NCBI RefSeq assembly: GCF_003122365.1
Contig: NZ_CP029254.1
Span: 6,574,001 to 6,638,000 of the forward strand
Length of the DNA stretch: 64,000 nucleotides
Direction: 5' to 3'
Source of the DNA: Streptomyces spongiicola
GTDB lineage: Bacteria > Actinomycetota > Actinomycetes > Streptomycetales > Streptomycetaceae
Under the pieces are notes generated by a model that saw nothing but the letters and a program-made list of their open reading frames with translations, was not told where the DNA came from and searched no databases. This document shows, piece after piece, positions 17,182 through 26,201 of the stretch. A program made the position numbers and the translations under genes. The stretch's first letter is position 1, and every line of letters starts with the position of its first letter.

Positions 17182-17983
17182 CGTGAACCTCCTGAGGTCC
17201 GATCGAACCGTTCGCGAACCGCGCCTACGGCCCCGTGAGGGCCGGCCCCCGCACGGTGGCTGATCCGGCCCGGCCCGCGGCCGAGCGGGCCCCGCGGCCG
17301 CGGCGCCCGCCAGGACACTGCCAGGATGCCGCCAGGGAACCCGCGGTATCCCGCAAGTATCCCGGACCGTCCCGTGTCGCGTGTCCCGTGTCGCGTATCG
17401 CGCCCAAGGCACGGTGCGTCGGACGCGTACGTGCCGTGTCCGGGAAGGGCCGCCGGTGCGGCGGGACCACTCGCCCGGCACGGGCGCGGGGCGGGTCTCC
17501 GGGACGTCGGTCAGTCGGAGGGCCAGCCCACCCGCAGCGTCACCACGTCACATCCTCATCACGTCACATCCTTACTGTCAGTCGTCCGACTCCGAACGCC
17601 GCCGGTGGCCCCCGAGGCTCCTCGCCCGCCGAAGCCGCCCCGCCCCCGCCCCCGCCGAAGCCGCCCCGCTGATGCCGGTGCCTCCGCCTCGCCCCGCTGA
17701 TGCCGTCCCCGGCCCCTCGTCGTGCGCAGCCCCGTGCGAGGCGGCACCGCGTCACCGCTCCGTGCCTCCGGTCGTGCCTCGCACGGGGCGGCGCCCGACC
17801 CGACCCGACCCGGCCGCGGCATCCGGCATTTTTCCCCGGTCCCGATCGTTGCGGTTGCCGTGGGAAGCGCGTGAACCCGGTCGACGCCCCCGGCGCCCCG
17901 TGAGCATCCACCGACCCGTGAGCATCCACCGACCCGTGAGTATCCACCGATAATGGAACGAACCGAAAACCCAGGAGGTCCCC
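17182..17983. other. Gene-free 800-bp region with short repeats
   Basis: No gene found. A duplicated 13-mer CACGTCACATCCT occurs at 17544 and 17560. A GC-rich block rich in CCCGCCGAAGCCGCC spans about 17618-17700. A tandem 18-bp repeat (GTGAGCATCCACCGACCC, nearly three copies) lies at 17900-17950, ending 33 bp before the next start codon, so it may lie in that gene's leader. Confidence 0.6.
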
Positions 17984-19222
17984 GTGATCGGCGCAGGTTC
18001 CCCGCACCCGCTGCGCTCCCGACTGAGGTCGCTGCGGCCCGTTGCCTTCGGGGCCGACCCCGCCGGAGCACGGATGGAGCGGATCCGCCGCTCGCCCCAC
18101 TTCGCCGACGGGGTGTTCCAGAACCCCGCCGGCGCCCGGACCAGTCCGGACGGATCCATGCTGGAGTTCGCGAAGGTCTACTTCCGGAAGGAGTCCCGCA
18201 GGCGTCGCGCCCCCATGGCGCCGATACCCCTGCACCCCGCCCCGCTCGAGGGCCTCGCCGGCGCCCCTGCCTCGGGCCTCCGTCTCACCTGGATGGGCCA
18301 CTCCAGCGTGCTCACCGAGATCGACGGCAAGCGCGTGCTCTTCGACCCCGTCTGGGGCCGGCGCTGCTCACCGTTCGCGTTCGCCGGGCCCAAGCGTCTC
18401 CACCCCGCGCCGCTGCCCCTTGCCGCGCTCGGCCCGGTCGACGTGGTCGTCATCTCCCACGACCACTACGACCACCTCGATCTGCCCACGATCCGCGCCC
18501 TGGCATCGACGGACACGCTCTTCGCCGTGCCGCTGGGCGTGGGGGCGCACCTGGAGCGCTGGGGCGTCGCGGAGAGTCGCCTCCGGGAACTGGACTGGCA
18601 CGAGTCGGCGCAGGTGGACGGCCTTCGGCTGACCGCCACCCCGGCCCGGCACTTCTGCGGCCGCGGCCTGCGCAACCAGCAGCACACGCTGTGGGCCTCG
18701 TGGGTCGTCGAGGGGCCGTCCGGCCACCGCGTCTACCACAGTGGCGACACGGGGTACTTCCCCGGCTTCCGGGACATCGGCGCCCAGTACGGACCGTTCG
18801 ACGCGACCATGATCCAGATCGGCGCGTACAGCGAGTACTGGCCCGAGGGCCGCACGGACCGTACCCCGCTGCCCGGCGGGTGGCCGGACATCCACATGAC
18901 GCCTGCCCAGGGCGTGCAGGCCCATCTCGACCTGCAGGGAGGCGCCCCGTCCGGCGTGCTGCTGCCGATCCACTGGGGCACCTTCAACCTGGCTCTGCAC
19001 GCGTGGGCGGAGCCGGGGGAGTGGACGAGGGACGCGGCCGCGGAGGCCGGCCAGGCCGCGGCGTTCCCCCGGCCCGGCGAGCCCTTCGAGCCTGGGTGCA
19101 AGCTGCCCGAGGAGCCGTGGTGGCGGACCGTGTCCCATCCGATCGCACGCCCGTGGCGCCGCCCCGGGCGGGTCGGGGCCGAGACACCGAGCGGCGACCT
19201 CGACCTCGCGGGCGATCGGTGA
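17984..19222 (+). CDS. Metallo-beta-lactamase-fold hydrolase (NAPE-PLD/UlaG-like)
   Basis: A 412-residue protein. The metal motif is SHDHYDHLDLP, with further ligands in HSGDTG and the C-terminal IHWGTF, typical of the UlaG/NAPE-phospholipase-D branch. The N-terminal 70 residues resemble other actinobacterial members with a basic region. It probably hydrolyses a phosphodiester or lactone; substrate unknown. The GTG at 17984 follows AGGAGGT with 5-base spacing. A simple repeat lies just upstream. Confidence 0.87.
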   Translation: MIGAGSPHPLRSRLRSLRPVAFGADPAGARMERIRRSPHFADGVFQNPAGARTSPDGSMLEFAKVYFRKESRRRRAPMAPIPLHPAPLEGLAGAPASGLRLTWMGHSSVLTEIDGKRVLFDPVWGRRCSPFAFAGPKRLHPAPLPLAALGPVDVVVISHDHYDHLDLPTIRALASTDTLFAVPLGVGAHLERWGVAESRLRELDWHESAQVDGLRLTATPARHFCGRGLRNQQHTLWASWVVEGPSGHRVYHSGDTGYFPGFRDIGAQYGPFDATMIQIGAYSEYWPEGRTDRTPLPGGWPDIHMTPAQGVQAHLDLQGGAPSGVLLPIHWGTFNLALHAWAEPGEWTRDAAAEAGQAAAFPRPGEPFEPGCKLPEEPWWRTVSHPIARPWRRPGRVGAETPSGDLDLAGDR

Positions 19223-19435
19223 CACCGGCCTGGGACGACCGTGCCGTGGTCGTGCCGATGCTCGAGAGTCCCCACCCGCTCGGGTGCCGCCCGGGCGCCT
19301 GACCGTCGGCGACCACGGTGTGGCCGCTGGGCGGGTCCCGGACGGCGACGGCGACGGCGTCTCGTCGTAGGCGCTGACGCGGCGAGTACCGGCACCCGAT
19401 GCCGTGGGCGCACGGCGGCCCGGCGGTGTCCGACC

Positions 19436-19545
19436 CGGTCGTCTCCGGACTCCCGCCCGGGCGTCTTCGGATCGGCGCCCGGTCGTTTCCGGACTCCTGC
19501 CCGGTCGTCTCCGGATCGGCGCCCGGTCGTTTCCGGACCGGAGCC
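19436..19545. repeat. 22-bp minisatellite, five units
   Basis: The 450-base gap after the hydrolase contains exactly five 22-bp units built on CGGTCGTYTCCGGAYC. Units alternate between two sequence types, suggesting a 44-bp higher-order duplication. No gene is present in the gap. Confidence 0.8.
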
Positions 19546-19669
19546 CGGTGGTCGTCTCCCCGCGTGGTCGTCCCCTGCTCCCGTCACGACCGGCATCGTC
19601 GGGGCCGCTGATCCGGATGCGCCCCTGCACGGTCAGCAGGCGTCCTCCGGGTGCGCGTCGGGCGTGGAG

Positions 19670-20671
19670 TCAGCGGGTCGCCGTGATGCCGTGCGGGCCC
19701 AGTCGCTCCGGCAGGTCGGCCAGGGCCGTCAGCTGTTCCAGGTGGTGGACGCCGTTCGGAACGCTCTGTGTGATGAGGGCGCGCACCACGTGTGCGGCCA
19801 CCAGGCCGGTCGCGCGGCTCTGTCCGTTGCCCGTGAGGGCCAGGGTCGCATGCCGGTCGCCGCGCCGGGCGTCGGCGCGTATCGCGAAGCCGTCGCCGCC
19901 GAGGTGGAGGCGGCCGAAGGCGCCGGTCAGGAACCGCTGTCGGCGTGCTCCGCGCAGCAGCCCCGTGCGGCGCAGCGCGAACAGGGCGGCGGTCATCGCC
20001 TGGGAGTCCAGACACAGCCGCGTGGTCACTTCCGGGACGCCGAGGGTGCGGCGCAGTGTGTGCTGGTCGGAGAACGGGAAGGGATGGGCGGTCCGTTCGC
20101 CGAAACCGGGTAGTGCCACCCGCCGGGTGCGGCCCGCGACGGGTTCGCCGAGGCCTGCGACGGTCCAGCGCACCGCGTCGGTGCCGTGCCGCTCTCCGGC
20201 GCCGAGTAGCACGGTGAGGTCGATCCGCTCGGCACCGCCCACGGCGTCGTGGACGCGCCGCGCGAGGAGGTTGGTCAGTCCGGGAGCGAGGCCGACGCTG
20301 AGGACGGCCGCGGCCCCGGCCGCGGTCGCCCGCCCGTGCAGCTTCGTCACGTCCTCGAGCAGCCGGTGGGTGGCGTTCACATCCACGAGGTGGATGCCTC
20401 GCTCAAGGCAGATGCGGGCGATTCCCGCGTCCTCGGGCTCGACGCACATGACGACGACGCCCACATCGCGCAACTCGTCCAGCACCTCCGCGAAGCCGGC
20501 CAGGTCACCCACGTCCATGCGCACCCCGCCGAGTCGCCGCGCCCTCTCCCCGTCTCGACCGGCGGGGATCACCTGGCCGGGAAACCACTCCGCGAGTGTG
20601 CGGGTCACCGTCGAGCCCACGGCTCCGTAACCGCCGACGACCAGGACGCGACCCGATTCTACTGTAGTCAT
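19670..20671 (-). CDS. Saccharopine-dehydrogenase-like NAD(P)-binding protein
   Basis: A 333-residue protein with an N-terminal Rossmann motif VLVVGGYGAVGSTV and a saccharopine-dehydrogenase-type core (VNATHRLLEDV, and LSVGLAPGLTNLLA). It is likely an oxidoreductase, but the substrate is unknown and lysine metabolism need not be involved. The start ATG (20671) lies inside one of two palindromes shared with the divergent TetR gene, so transcription is probably blocked by that regulator. Confidence 0.83.
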   Translation of the reverse strand: MTTVESGRVLVVGGYGAVGSTVTRTLAEWFPGQVIPAGRDGERARRLGGVRMDVGDLAGFAEVLDELRDVGVVVMCVEPEDAGIARICLERGIHLVDVNATHRLLEDVTKLHGRATAAGAAAVLSVGLAPGLTNLLARRVHDAVGGAERIDLTVLLGAGERHGTDAVRWTVAGLGEPVAGRTRRVALPGFGERTAHPFPFSDQHTLRRTLGVPEVTTRLCLDSQAMTAALFALRRTGLLRGARRQRFLTGAFGRLHLGGDGFAIRADARRGDRHATLALTGNGQSRATGLVAAHVVRALITQSVPNGVHHLEQLTALADLPERLGPHGITATR

Positions 20672-20705
20672 ACTCCAGTGAATAACACTGTAGTGTCACT
20701 ACAGT
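20661..20705. promoter_or_regulatory. Two candidate TetR operators between divergent genes
   Basis: A perfect palindrome ACTGTAGTGTCACTACAGT lies at 20687-20705, and an imperfect copy with ACTG...CAGT ends lies at 20661-20679. Their centres are 26 bp apart. The first copy covers the start codon of the dehydrogenase; the second lies 21 bp before the tetR start. This is the usual layout for a TetR repressor controlling itself and its neighbour. Confidence 0.75.
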
Positions 20706-20726
20706 CAAAGGAGGGGAGGCGACCGG

Positions 20727-21353
20727 ATGGCCGAGCGGCTGACTCGCGCGGACAAGGCCCGGCACACGCGACTGAGGATGATCCGCGCCGCGGAGCGGCT
20801 GTTCACCGAACGGGGCTGGGCGGCGACGACGGTCGACGAGATCGCCCGGAGCGCCCACGTCGGTGTGCAGACCGTGTACTTCACCTTCGGCAACAAGCGC
20901 GCCCTGCTCAAGGAGGTGCTGGACACCGCCGTCGCCGGTGACGCCGATCCGGTGGCCACGCTGGAACGTTCCTGGGCTCGTGAACTCCTCGCCGAACCCG
21001 ACCCGGCGACGCAGCTGCGCCTCCAGGCGGCAGGCGCCCGGCGCGTTCTGCAACGGGCCGCACTGGTCCTGGAGGTCGTACACGGCGCCGCGGCCGCGGA
21101 ACCCGAACTCGCCGAGTTGTGGCAGGTCAACCTCCGCCAGCGGCACACCGTCCAACTGCACTTCGCCCGGGCCCTGGAAGCCAAGACCTCCGCCGGCCTG
21201 CGCGACGGCCACGATGCCGCGTCGGCCGCCGACATCGCGATGGCGCTGCTCGGTCCCGAGACCTACGGCCTGCTCGTGAACGGCCGCGGCTGGACACCCG
21301 AACGATGGCAGCACTGGGCGGCGGACTGCCTCGTGCGCCAGCTCCTGCCCTGA
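20727..21353 (+). CDS. TetR/AcrR-family regulator
   Basis: A 208-residue repressor. The N-terminal helix-turn-helix (about residues 15-60: RMIRAAERLFTERGW and VDEIARSAHVGVQTVYF) is standard for the family, and the variable C-terminal domain should bind a small ligand. ATG 20727 follows AGGGGAGG. Two palindromes in the 55-bp divergent region indicate control of itself and of the saccharopine-dehydrogenase-like gene, so its ligand may be that enzyme's substrate. Confidence 0.9.
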   Translation: MAERLTRADKARHTRLRMIRAAERLFTERGWAATTVDEIARSAHVGVQTVYFTFGNKRALLKEVLDTAVAGDADPVATLERSWARELLAEPDPATQLRLQAAGARRVLQRAALVLEVVHGAAAAEPELAELWQVNLRQRHTVQLHFARALEAKTSAGLRDGHDAASAADIAMALLGPETYGLLVNGRGWTPERWQHWAADCLVRQLLP

Positions 21354-21455
21354 GGGGGATCTCCTGCCGCGCCCGGCCCGAGGGCGGCGCTCCCCGCTCT
21401 CTCCGGTGCCCGGCGTCGCAAGGGGGAACTCCGATGGGGGAGGTACGGGGAGGTG

Positions 21456-21560
21456 CGGCAGGCAGGGCAGGCAGGGAAGGGGCAGGCCGGGAAGGCGCGG
21501 GAAGGGGCAGGCCGGGAAGGCAGGGCAGGCCCGGGCAGCAGGGCAGGCGCGGGAAGGCCC
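21456..21560. repeat. G-rich GGCAGG/GGGAAGG minisatellite
   Basis: Imperfect tandem repeats of GGCAGG and GGGAAGG occupy the gap after tetR, including a 23-bp segment repeated at 21474 and 21499. Runs of G could form quadruplex structures. The remaining 620-base gap has no gene. Its last 190 bases before cvnA are less GC-rich and should carry the conservon promoter. Confidence 0.7.
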
Positions 21561-21972
21561 CCGGTACGCGGAGGTGCCGGCGGTGGCTTCCGCCGGGCGG
21601 CCGGCGCGGGCAACGGCTCGGCGTTCGGCTCCGCATGCGGGGAGGGACCGGCCGGCGGCCGCACCGGTCATCGGGCCGAGCACCGGGCTCCCGGCCCCTC
21701 GCCGGTTGCCCGGACGTTCCGCCGCATCGGCCTGAGACGAGGACGTACCCGGGCGCAGTACCCCGCCGCCGGCGCCGGGATATCGGCTGCGCGTGCGAGC
21801 CCTACTACCAGAGCGACATGCTCTTCGGGCAAGTTTGTCAACTGCCCACCACACATGAACGATTCACGACTACCCTGTGTGCCCGGCGATCAACGACGGG
21901 CGCTAGCACCCACCTTTGACGCCACGCACATCGATCGGTAAACGATTCCCGGGCCCCGCACCAAGGACGCTG

Positions 21973-23910
21973 ATGTCTCAACTACGCGCACCCGCCGCGC
22001 GGTCGGACCGCCGTGAGGGCGGGCGGCACGGCCGGTCAGGCGCCCGCGCACTCTCCACCACGGGCAGGCCGCAGCCCACGCCGCCGTATTCCGAAGCCCG
22101 TTTACGCCCCCAACTGATGCGCACCGCCGTGCTGCCCGCCGTGGTCGTGGCACTCGGTGGCGCGGCCGCGGTGCTGTTCACGATCCGCTCCACCGGCGCG
22201 CGGCCCTCCGCGGCACTGTGGGCCGCCCTCGCCGGCTCGGCGGTCCTCGCCGTCGTCGCCGTGGCCGCGGCGGCGCTGAGCGCCGAGCGCACCGCCAGAT
22301 CCGTGCTCGACCGCGCCCAGGCCCTGCGCGGGTCCAGTGCCCGCAGGCAGGCCGAACTCACCGCGGTCGTCGACGGACTGCGCCGGGGGGAGCGCCCGCC
22401 GGCCCGGGAGAACCTCCCGGCCCCGCGCGCCGGCGGGGACGAACTCGACCTCCTGGCACAGGAGCTGACGCGCTCCCACGACGCGGCCGTGACGGCCGTG
22501 GTGCAGGCGTCCCGGCTTTCGAGCAGCGTCGGCAACGAGCAGAAGGTCGAGGTCTTCGTCAATCTGGCCCGCAGGCTCCAGTCGCTGGTCCATCGGGAGA
22601 TCCAGCTGCTCGACGAGCTGGAGAACGAGGTCGAGGACCCGGAACTGCTCAAGGGCCTCTTCCACGTCGACCATCTGGCCACCCGGATCCGCCGGCACGC
22701 GGAGAACCTCGCCGTCCTCGGCGGTGCCATCTCCCGGCGCCAGTGGTCGAACCCGGTGACCATGACCGAGGTCCTCCGCTCCGCCATCGCCGAGGTCGAG
22801 CAGTACCCGCGGGTCAAGCTGGTGCCGCCGATCGACGGCACCCTGCGCGGACACGCGGTCGCCGACGTGATCCACCTCCTCGCCGAACTGGTCGAGAACG
22901 CGACCCTGTTCTCCGCCCCGCACACCCAGGTGCTGCTGCGCGCCTCGCGCGTCACGGCGGGCCTGGCCGTGGAGGTCGAGGACCGGGGACTCGGCATGCC
23001 GCTCTCCGAGCAGAACAAGATGAACGCCCTGCTCGCGGACCCCGACCAGGTCAATGTGGCGCACCTTCTGCAGGACGGCCGGATCGGCCTCTTCGTGGTC
23101 TCGGCGCTCGCACGCCGGCACGGCATCGCCGTCCGCCTCCAGTCCAACATCTACGGGGGAATCCAGGCCGTCCTGGTGCTGCCGCAGGGGCTGCTCGGTG
23201 CCGAGGAGGGCGCCCAGGGCGGCGCGGCGCAGCCCGGCGCCCACCGCCACCCCGACCAGCCACCGGCAGCGACGGCGGCGGTGGCGGGCGGAGTCGCCGG
23301 GCGGGAGCGGGCAGCCGGGCCCGCGGCAGCCGCTCCCGGCCCCGCAGCCGCGCCCGCGGGAGCCGCTCCCCACCCCGCAGCCGAACCGCGGCAGGCCGCC
23401 GACACACACCGCACCGGCGGCCAGCGCAGCCTCACCTACACGACGAGCATGCCGGGCATGCCGCACCATCAGCCCCCGGCGGAATCCGCCGGGCCCGCTC
23501 CGCTGCCGGTACGCGGCGGGCACCCGGACCGCCCCGACCCGACCGCCCCGGGGACCAGCGCGGGCCGTGCGGCCGCACCGCGGGCGCCCGTTCCCCCACC
23601 ACCGCAGGCGCCCCTGCCACCGCCCCAGCAGGCTTCCGCACCCGGTCACGCGGCCCCTCCGCCCGGCTCCCCGGCCGTACCCGGCACCGCGGGCCGACCT
23701 CAGTTGCCGAAGCGGCGCGCACAGGAGCATCTCGTGCCCCAGCTGCGGGACGACCCGGCCCAGCGCAGGCCCGAGGAACCGGCGCTGCACGACCCCGGCC
23801 TGATGGCGGCCTTCCAGCGGGGCATCGGCCTCGCGGAGTCCGGGGCGCCCGGAGCCGCGGACACGGCCCCGCACGAACCGCAGCAACGCGACCACACCCA
23901 CAAGGAGTAG
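21973..23910 (+). CDS. cvnA: CvnA, sensor-like histidine kinase of a conservon
   Basis: First gene of a five-gene operon, 645 residues. Two membrane segments (about 50-75 and 80-105) are followed by a linker, and an ATPase domain with VIHLLAELVENATLFS and VEDRGLGMP lies around residues 230-400. The last third is Pro/Ala-rich and disordered. CvnA acts with the roadblock, DUF742 and GTPase proteins at the membrane in a G-protein-like system. ATG 21973 has AAGGA upstream. A TTA Leu codon is at codon 44 (22102-22104), so translation should need bldA tRNA and be delayed in development. Confidence 0.9.
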   Translation: MSQLRAPAARSDRREGGRHGRSGARALSTTGRPQPTPPYSEARLRPQLMRTAVLPAVVVALGGAAAVLFTIRSTGARPSAALWAALAGSAVLAVVAVAAAALSAERTARSVLDRAQALRGSSARRQAELTAVVDGLRRGERPPARENLPAPRAGGDELDLLAQELTRSHDAAVTAVVQASRLSSSVGNEQKVEVFVNLARRLQSLVHREIQLLDELENEVEDPELLKGLFHVDHLATRIRRHAENLAVLGGAISRRQWSNPVTMTEVLRSAIAEVEQYPRVKLVPPIDGTLRGHAVADVIHLLAELVENATLFSAPHTQVLLRASRVTAGLAVEVEDRGLGMPLSEQNKMNALLADPDQVNVAHLLQDGRIGLFVVSALARRHGIAVRLQSNIYGGIQAVLVLPQGLLGAEEGAQGGAAQPGAHRHPDQPPAATAAVAGGVAGRERAAGPAAAAPGPAAAPAGAAPHPAAEPRQAADTHRTGGQRSLTYTTSMPGMPHHQPPAESAGPAPLPVRGGHPDRPDPTAPGTSAGRAAAPRAPVPPPPQAPLPPPQQASAPGHAAPPPGSPAVPGTAGRPQLPKRRAQEHLVPQLRDDPAQRRPEEPALHDPGLMAAFQRGIGLAESGAPGAADTAPHEPQQRDHTHKE

Positions 23911-23917
23911 ATGCACC

Positions 23918-24352
23918 ATGACGAGCGATGTGCCCGCGGGCCATTCCTCGGATCTCGACTGGCTGCTCGGCGGCCTGGTCCAGAGAGTGCCGTACACCCG
24001 CAACGCAGTCCTGCTCTCCTCCGACGGCCTGGTGAAGTCCGTGCACGGCCTCGACGCCGACAGCGCCGACCACATGGCGGCGCTGGCCTCCGGGCTGTAC
24101 TCGCTCGGCCGCAGCGCCGGCGCCCGGTTCGGTGACGGCGGGGAGGTCCGTCAGGTCGTGGTGGAGCTCGACTCCACCCTGCTCTTCGTGTCCACGGCCG
24201 GCTCGGGCACCTGCCTCGCGGTGCTGGCCGGGCGGGAGGCGGACGCCGCGGTGCTCGGGTACGAGATGGCGATGCTGGTGAAGAGCGTGCGGCCGTATCT
24301 GGTCACGCCGGCCAGGCAGGCCACCGGGGCGCCGAGCGCCACGGGGCGCTGA
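23918..24352 (+). CDS. cvnB: CvnB, roadblock/LC7 protein
   Basis: A 144-residue roadblock-fold protein (LDWLLGGLVQRVPYTRNAVLLSSDGL) that in related MglB-type systems acts on the Ras-like GTPase, probably as a GTPase-activating or regulatory partner. It follows cvnA by 7 bp; AAGGAG overlaps the cvnA stop. Conserved length and order leave little doubt. Confidence 0.92.
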   Translation: MTSDVPAGHSSDLDWLLGGLVQRVPYTRNAVLLSSDGLVKSVHGLDADSADHMAALASGLYSLGRSAGARFGDGGEVRQVVVELDSTLLFVSTAGSGTCLAVLAGREADAAVLGYEMAMLVKSVRPYLVTPARQATGAPSATGR

Positions 24353-24354
24353 CC

Positions 24355-24726
24355 GTGCCGGCCCCCATGGACGGGCCGTGGCTCGACGACGCGGCAGGTC
24401 GGCTGATCCGACCGTACTCGGTGATCGGGGGCCGTACCCGCCCGACGACCGCGCTCGACCTGCTGTCCCTGGTGATGGCCACCGGCACGGCCCCCCAGGG
24501 TTCGCTGGGGCCGGAGCACGCGCTGGCCCTGGGCCTGTGCGACGGCCCCACGTCGGTGGCGGAGATCGCGGCGCACTTACGGCTCCCGGCGGTCGTCACC
24601 AAGGTGCTCCTCTCCGATCTCGTCGACTGCGGGGCGGTCACCGCCAGGGCGCCCCGCTTCCAGGAATCCCCCACCGACCGTTCCCTGCTGGAGGCAGTGC
24701 TCGATGGCCTACGACGCCGGCTCTGA
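24355..24726 (+). CDS. cvnC: CvnC, DUF742 protein
   Basis: A 123-residue DUF742 protein with WLDDAAGRLIRPYSVIGGRT at the N-terminus and a winged-helix-like C-terminal half (VAEIAAHLRLP). It is always found between roadblock and GTPase genes and probably bridges them. It contains a TTA codon (codon 75, 24577-24579), the second in this operon, which strengthens the case for bldA control. GTG 24355 starts directly after cvnB; its 3' end overlaps cvnD by 23 bp. Confidence 0.9.
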   Translation: MPAPMDGPWLDDAAGRLIRPYSVIGGRTRPTTALDLLSLVMATGTAPQGSLGPEHALALGLCDGPTSVAEIAAHLRLPAVVTKVLLSDLVDCGAVTARAPRFQESPTDRSLLEAVLDGLRRRL

Positions 24727-25363
24727 CCGCCGCCCCGACCGCATCCCCGAACGCGGCCGGGGACCGCGCGACCGAGGCGACCCCTTTCCCAGCGCCCTGA
24801 AGATCCTTGTGGCGGGGGGCTTCGGGGTGGGCAAGACGACCTTCGTCGGTGCGGTGAGCGAGATCGAGCCGCTGTGCACCGAGGAACTGCTGACCGCCGT
24901 CAGCGCCGGTACCGACAGCCTGGTGGGTGTGGAGGCCAAGACGACCACCACGGTCGCCATGGACTTCGGGCGGATCACCCTCGACGACCGGCACGTGCTG
25001 TACCTGTTCGGCACACCGGGCCAGGAGCGCTTCTGGTTCATGTGGGACGAACTCTCCGAAGGGGCGCTCGGCGCGGTCGTCCTCGCCGACACCCGACGGC
25101 TGGAGGACTGCTTCTCCGCCGTGGACTTCTTCGAGCGGCGCGGTATCGGTTTCGTCGTCGCCGTCAACGAGTTCGACGGGTCCTACCGCTACGAACCGGA
25201 CGAGGTGCGGGCCGCGATCGACCTGAAGCGGGACGTACCGGTCGTGCTGTGCGACGCGCGTCTCGCCAGCTCGGGGATCGGCGCCCTGGTCACCCTCGTC
25301 CAGCACCTGCTCACCACGACCCCGGCGCCGGCAGCGGCGCCGAGCTACGGAGTTCAGTCATGA
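24704..25363 (+). CDS. cvnD: CvnD, MglA-like small GTPase
   Basis: A 219-residue Ras-superfamily GTPase. The P-loop is GGFGVGKT (38-45), the switch II region is LFGTPGQERFWF, and AVNEFDG replaces the usual NKxD base-recognition motif, as in other conservon GTPases. It works with CvnB and the membrane sensor CvnA. ATG 24704 lies within the end of cvnC with GGAGG upstream. The stop overlaps the next gene (ATGA). Confidence 0.92.
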   Translation: MAYDAGSDRRPDRIPERGRGPRDRGDPFPSALKILVAGGFGVGKTTFVGAVSEIEPLCTEELLTAVSAGTDSLVGVEAKTTTTVAMDFGRITLDDRHVLYLFGTPGQERFWFMWDELSEGALGAVVLADTRRLEDCFSAVDFFERRGIGFVVAVNEFDGSYRYEPDEVRAAIDLKRDVPVVLCDARLASSGIGALVTLVQHLLTTTPAPAAAPSYGVQS

Positions 25364-25929
25364 CATACGACCCGACCGGCCACCTCCTGCTGACACCCGT
25401 CGACCAGGAGGCTCCCGCCCGGGTGCGGCGGCTGCGCCAACTCGGCCTGGGGGAGCGGCCCGAGCCGGCGTTCGACGAGTTCGCGCACCGGCTCGCGGAG
25501 GTGACCGGAGCGCCCTACTCGATGGTCAACTTCATCGACGAGCACCGCCAGTTCTTCGCTGGGCTGCACACCCCCGCCGGCACCCACGCGGGCGGTGGCG
25601 ACCTGGACACGGCGGGCGGCGGGGACGTGGGCCGCTTCATGGCGCGCGACCACGGCTACTGCCCGCACGTGGTCGTGCGGCGCAAGGCGCTCGTGCTGGA
25701 GGACGTCTGCGACTACCCCCGGTTCGCCGGCAACCCGGTCGTCGACGAGATCGGCATCCGCTCCTATCTCGGTGCGCCGCTGATCGACCGCACGGGCACC
25801 GCCCTGGGCACGATCTGCGTGGTGGACACCGAGCCGCGCCCGTGGGGCCGGGCGGGCCTGGAGACCATCAAGTCGCTCGCGGCGGAACTGGTCGAGCAGA
25901 TCCACCGCCGCGAGAACGGGATGCTGTGA
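25360..25929 (+). CDS. GAF-domain protein, fifth gene of the conservon
   Basis: A 189-residue protein, mostly one GAF domain (about residues 40-185), with MVNFIDEHRQFFAGL, DHGYCPHVVVRRKALVLEDV and GIRSYLGAPLIDR typical of a small-molecule-binding or redox/light-sensing GAF. The Cys in GYCPHV is in the position often seen in this actinobacterial group. ATG 25360 overlaps the cvnD stop, so it belongs to the operon. Many conservons carry a cytochrome P450 (CvnE) in this position; none is present here. Confidence 0.88.
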   Translation: MTYDPTGHLLLTPVDQEAPARVRRLRQLGLGERPEPAFDEFAHRLAEVTGAPYSMVNFIDEHRQFFAGLHTPAGTHAGGGDLDTAGGGDVGRFMARDHGYCPHVVVRRKALVLEDVCDYPRFAGNPVVDEIGIRSYLGAPLIDRTGTALGTICVVDTEPRPWGRAGLETIKSLAAELVEQIHRRENGML

Positions 25930-26201
25930 CGAGCACGGCGCCGTCCCCGGGAGTCCCGCGAGGCTCCCTGGGGCGGCCGCGTGGCGCCGGCCGCGTGTGC
26001 GGGTCTCCCGGCCCGTCCCGCGCCGTCGTCCCGCGCCCTCGCACCGCGCCCGGTGCCGCGCCCGGTGCCGTGCCTCGCGCCGTGTCCGGTGCCGCGACGG
26101 GCGGCGTTCGCCCCGTCGCGGTGCCCGGCACGGCCGGCCCGGCGAACCGCCGCACCGCCGAGTCGGCCGGGCAGCCCCTCACCGGGATCTTCTGAGACCT
26201 C

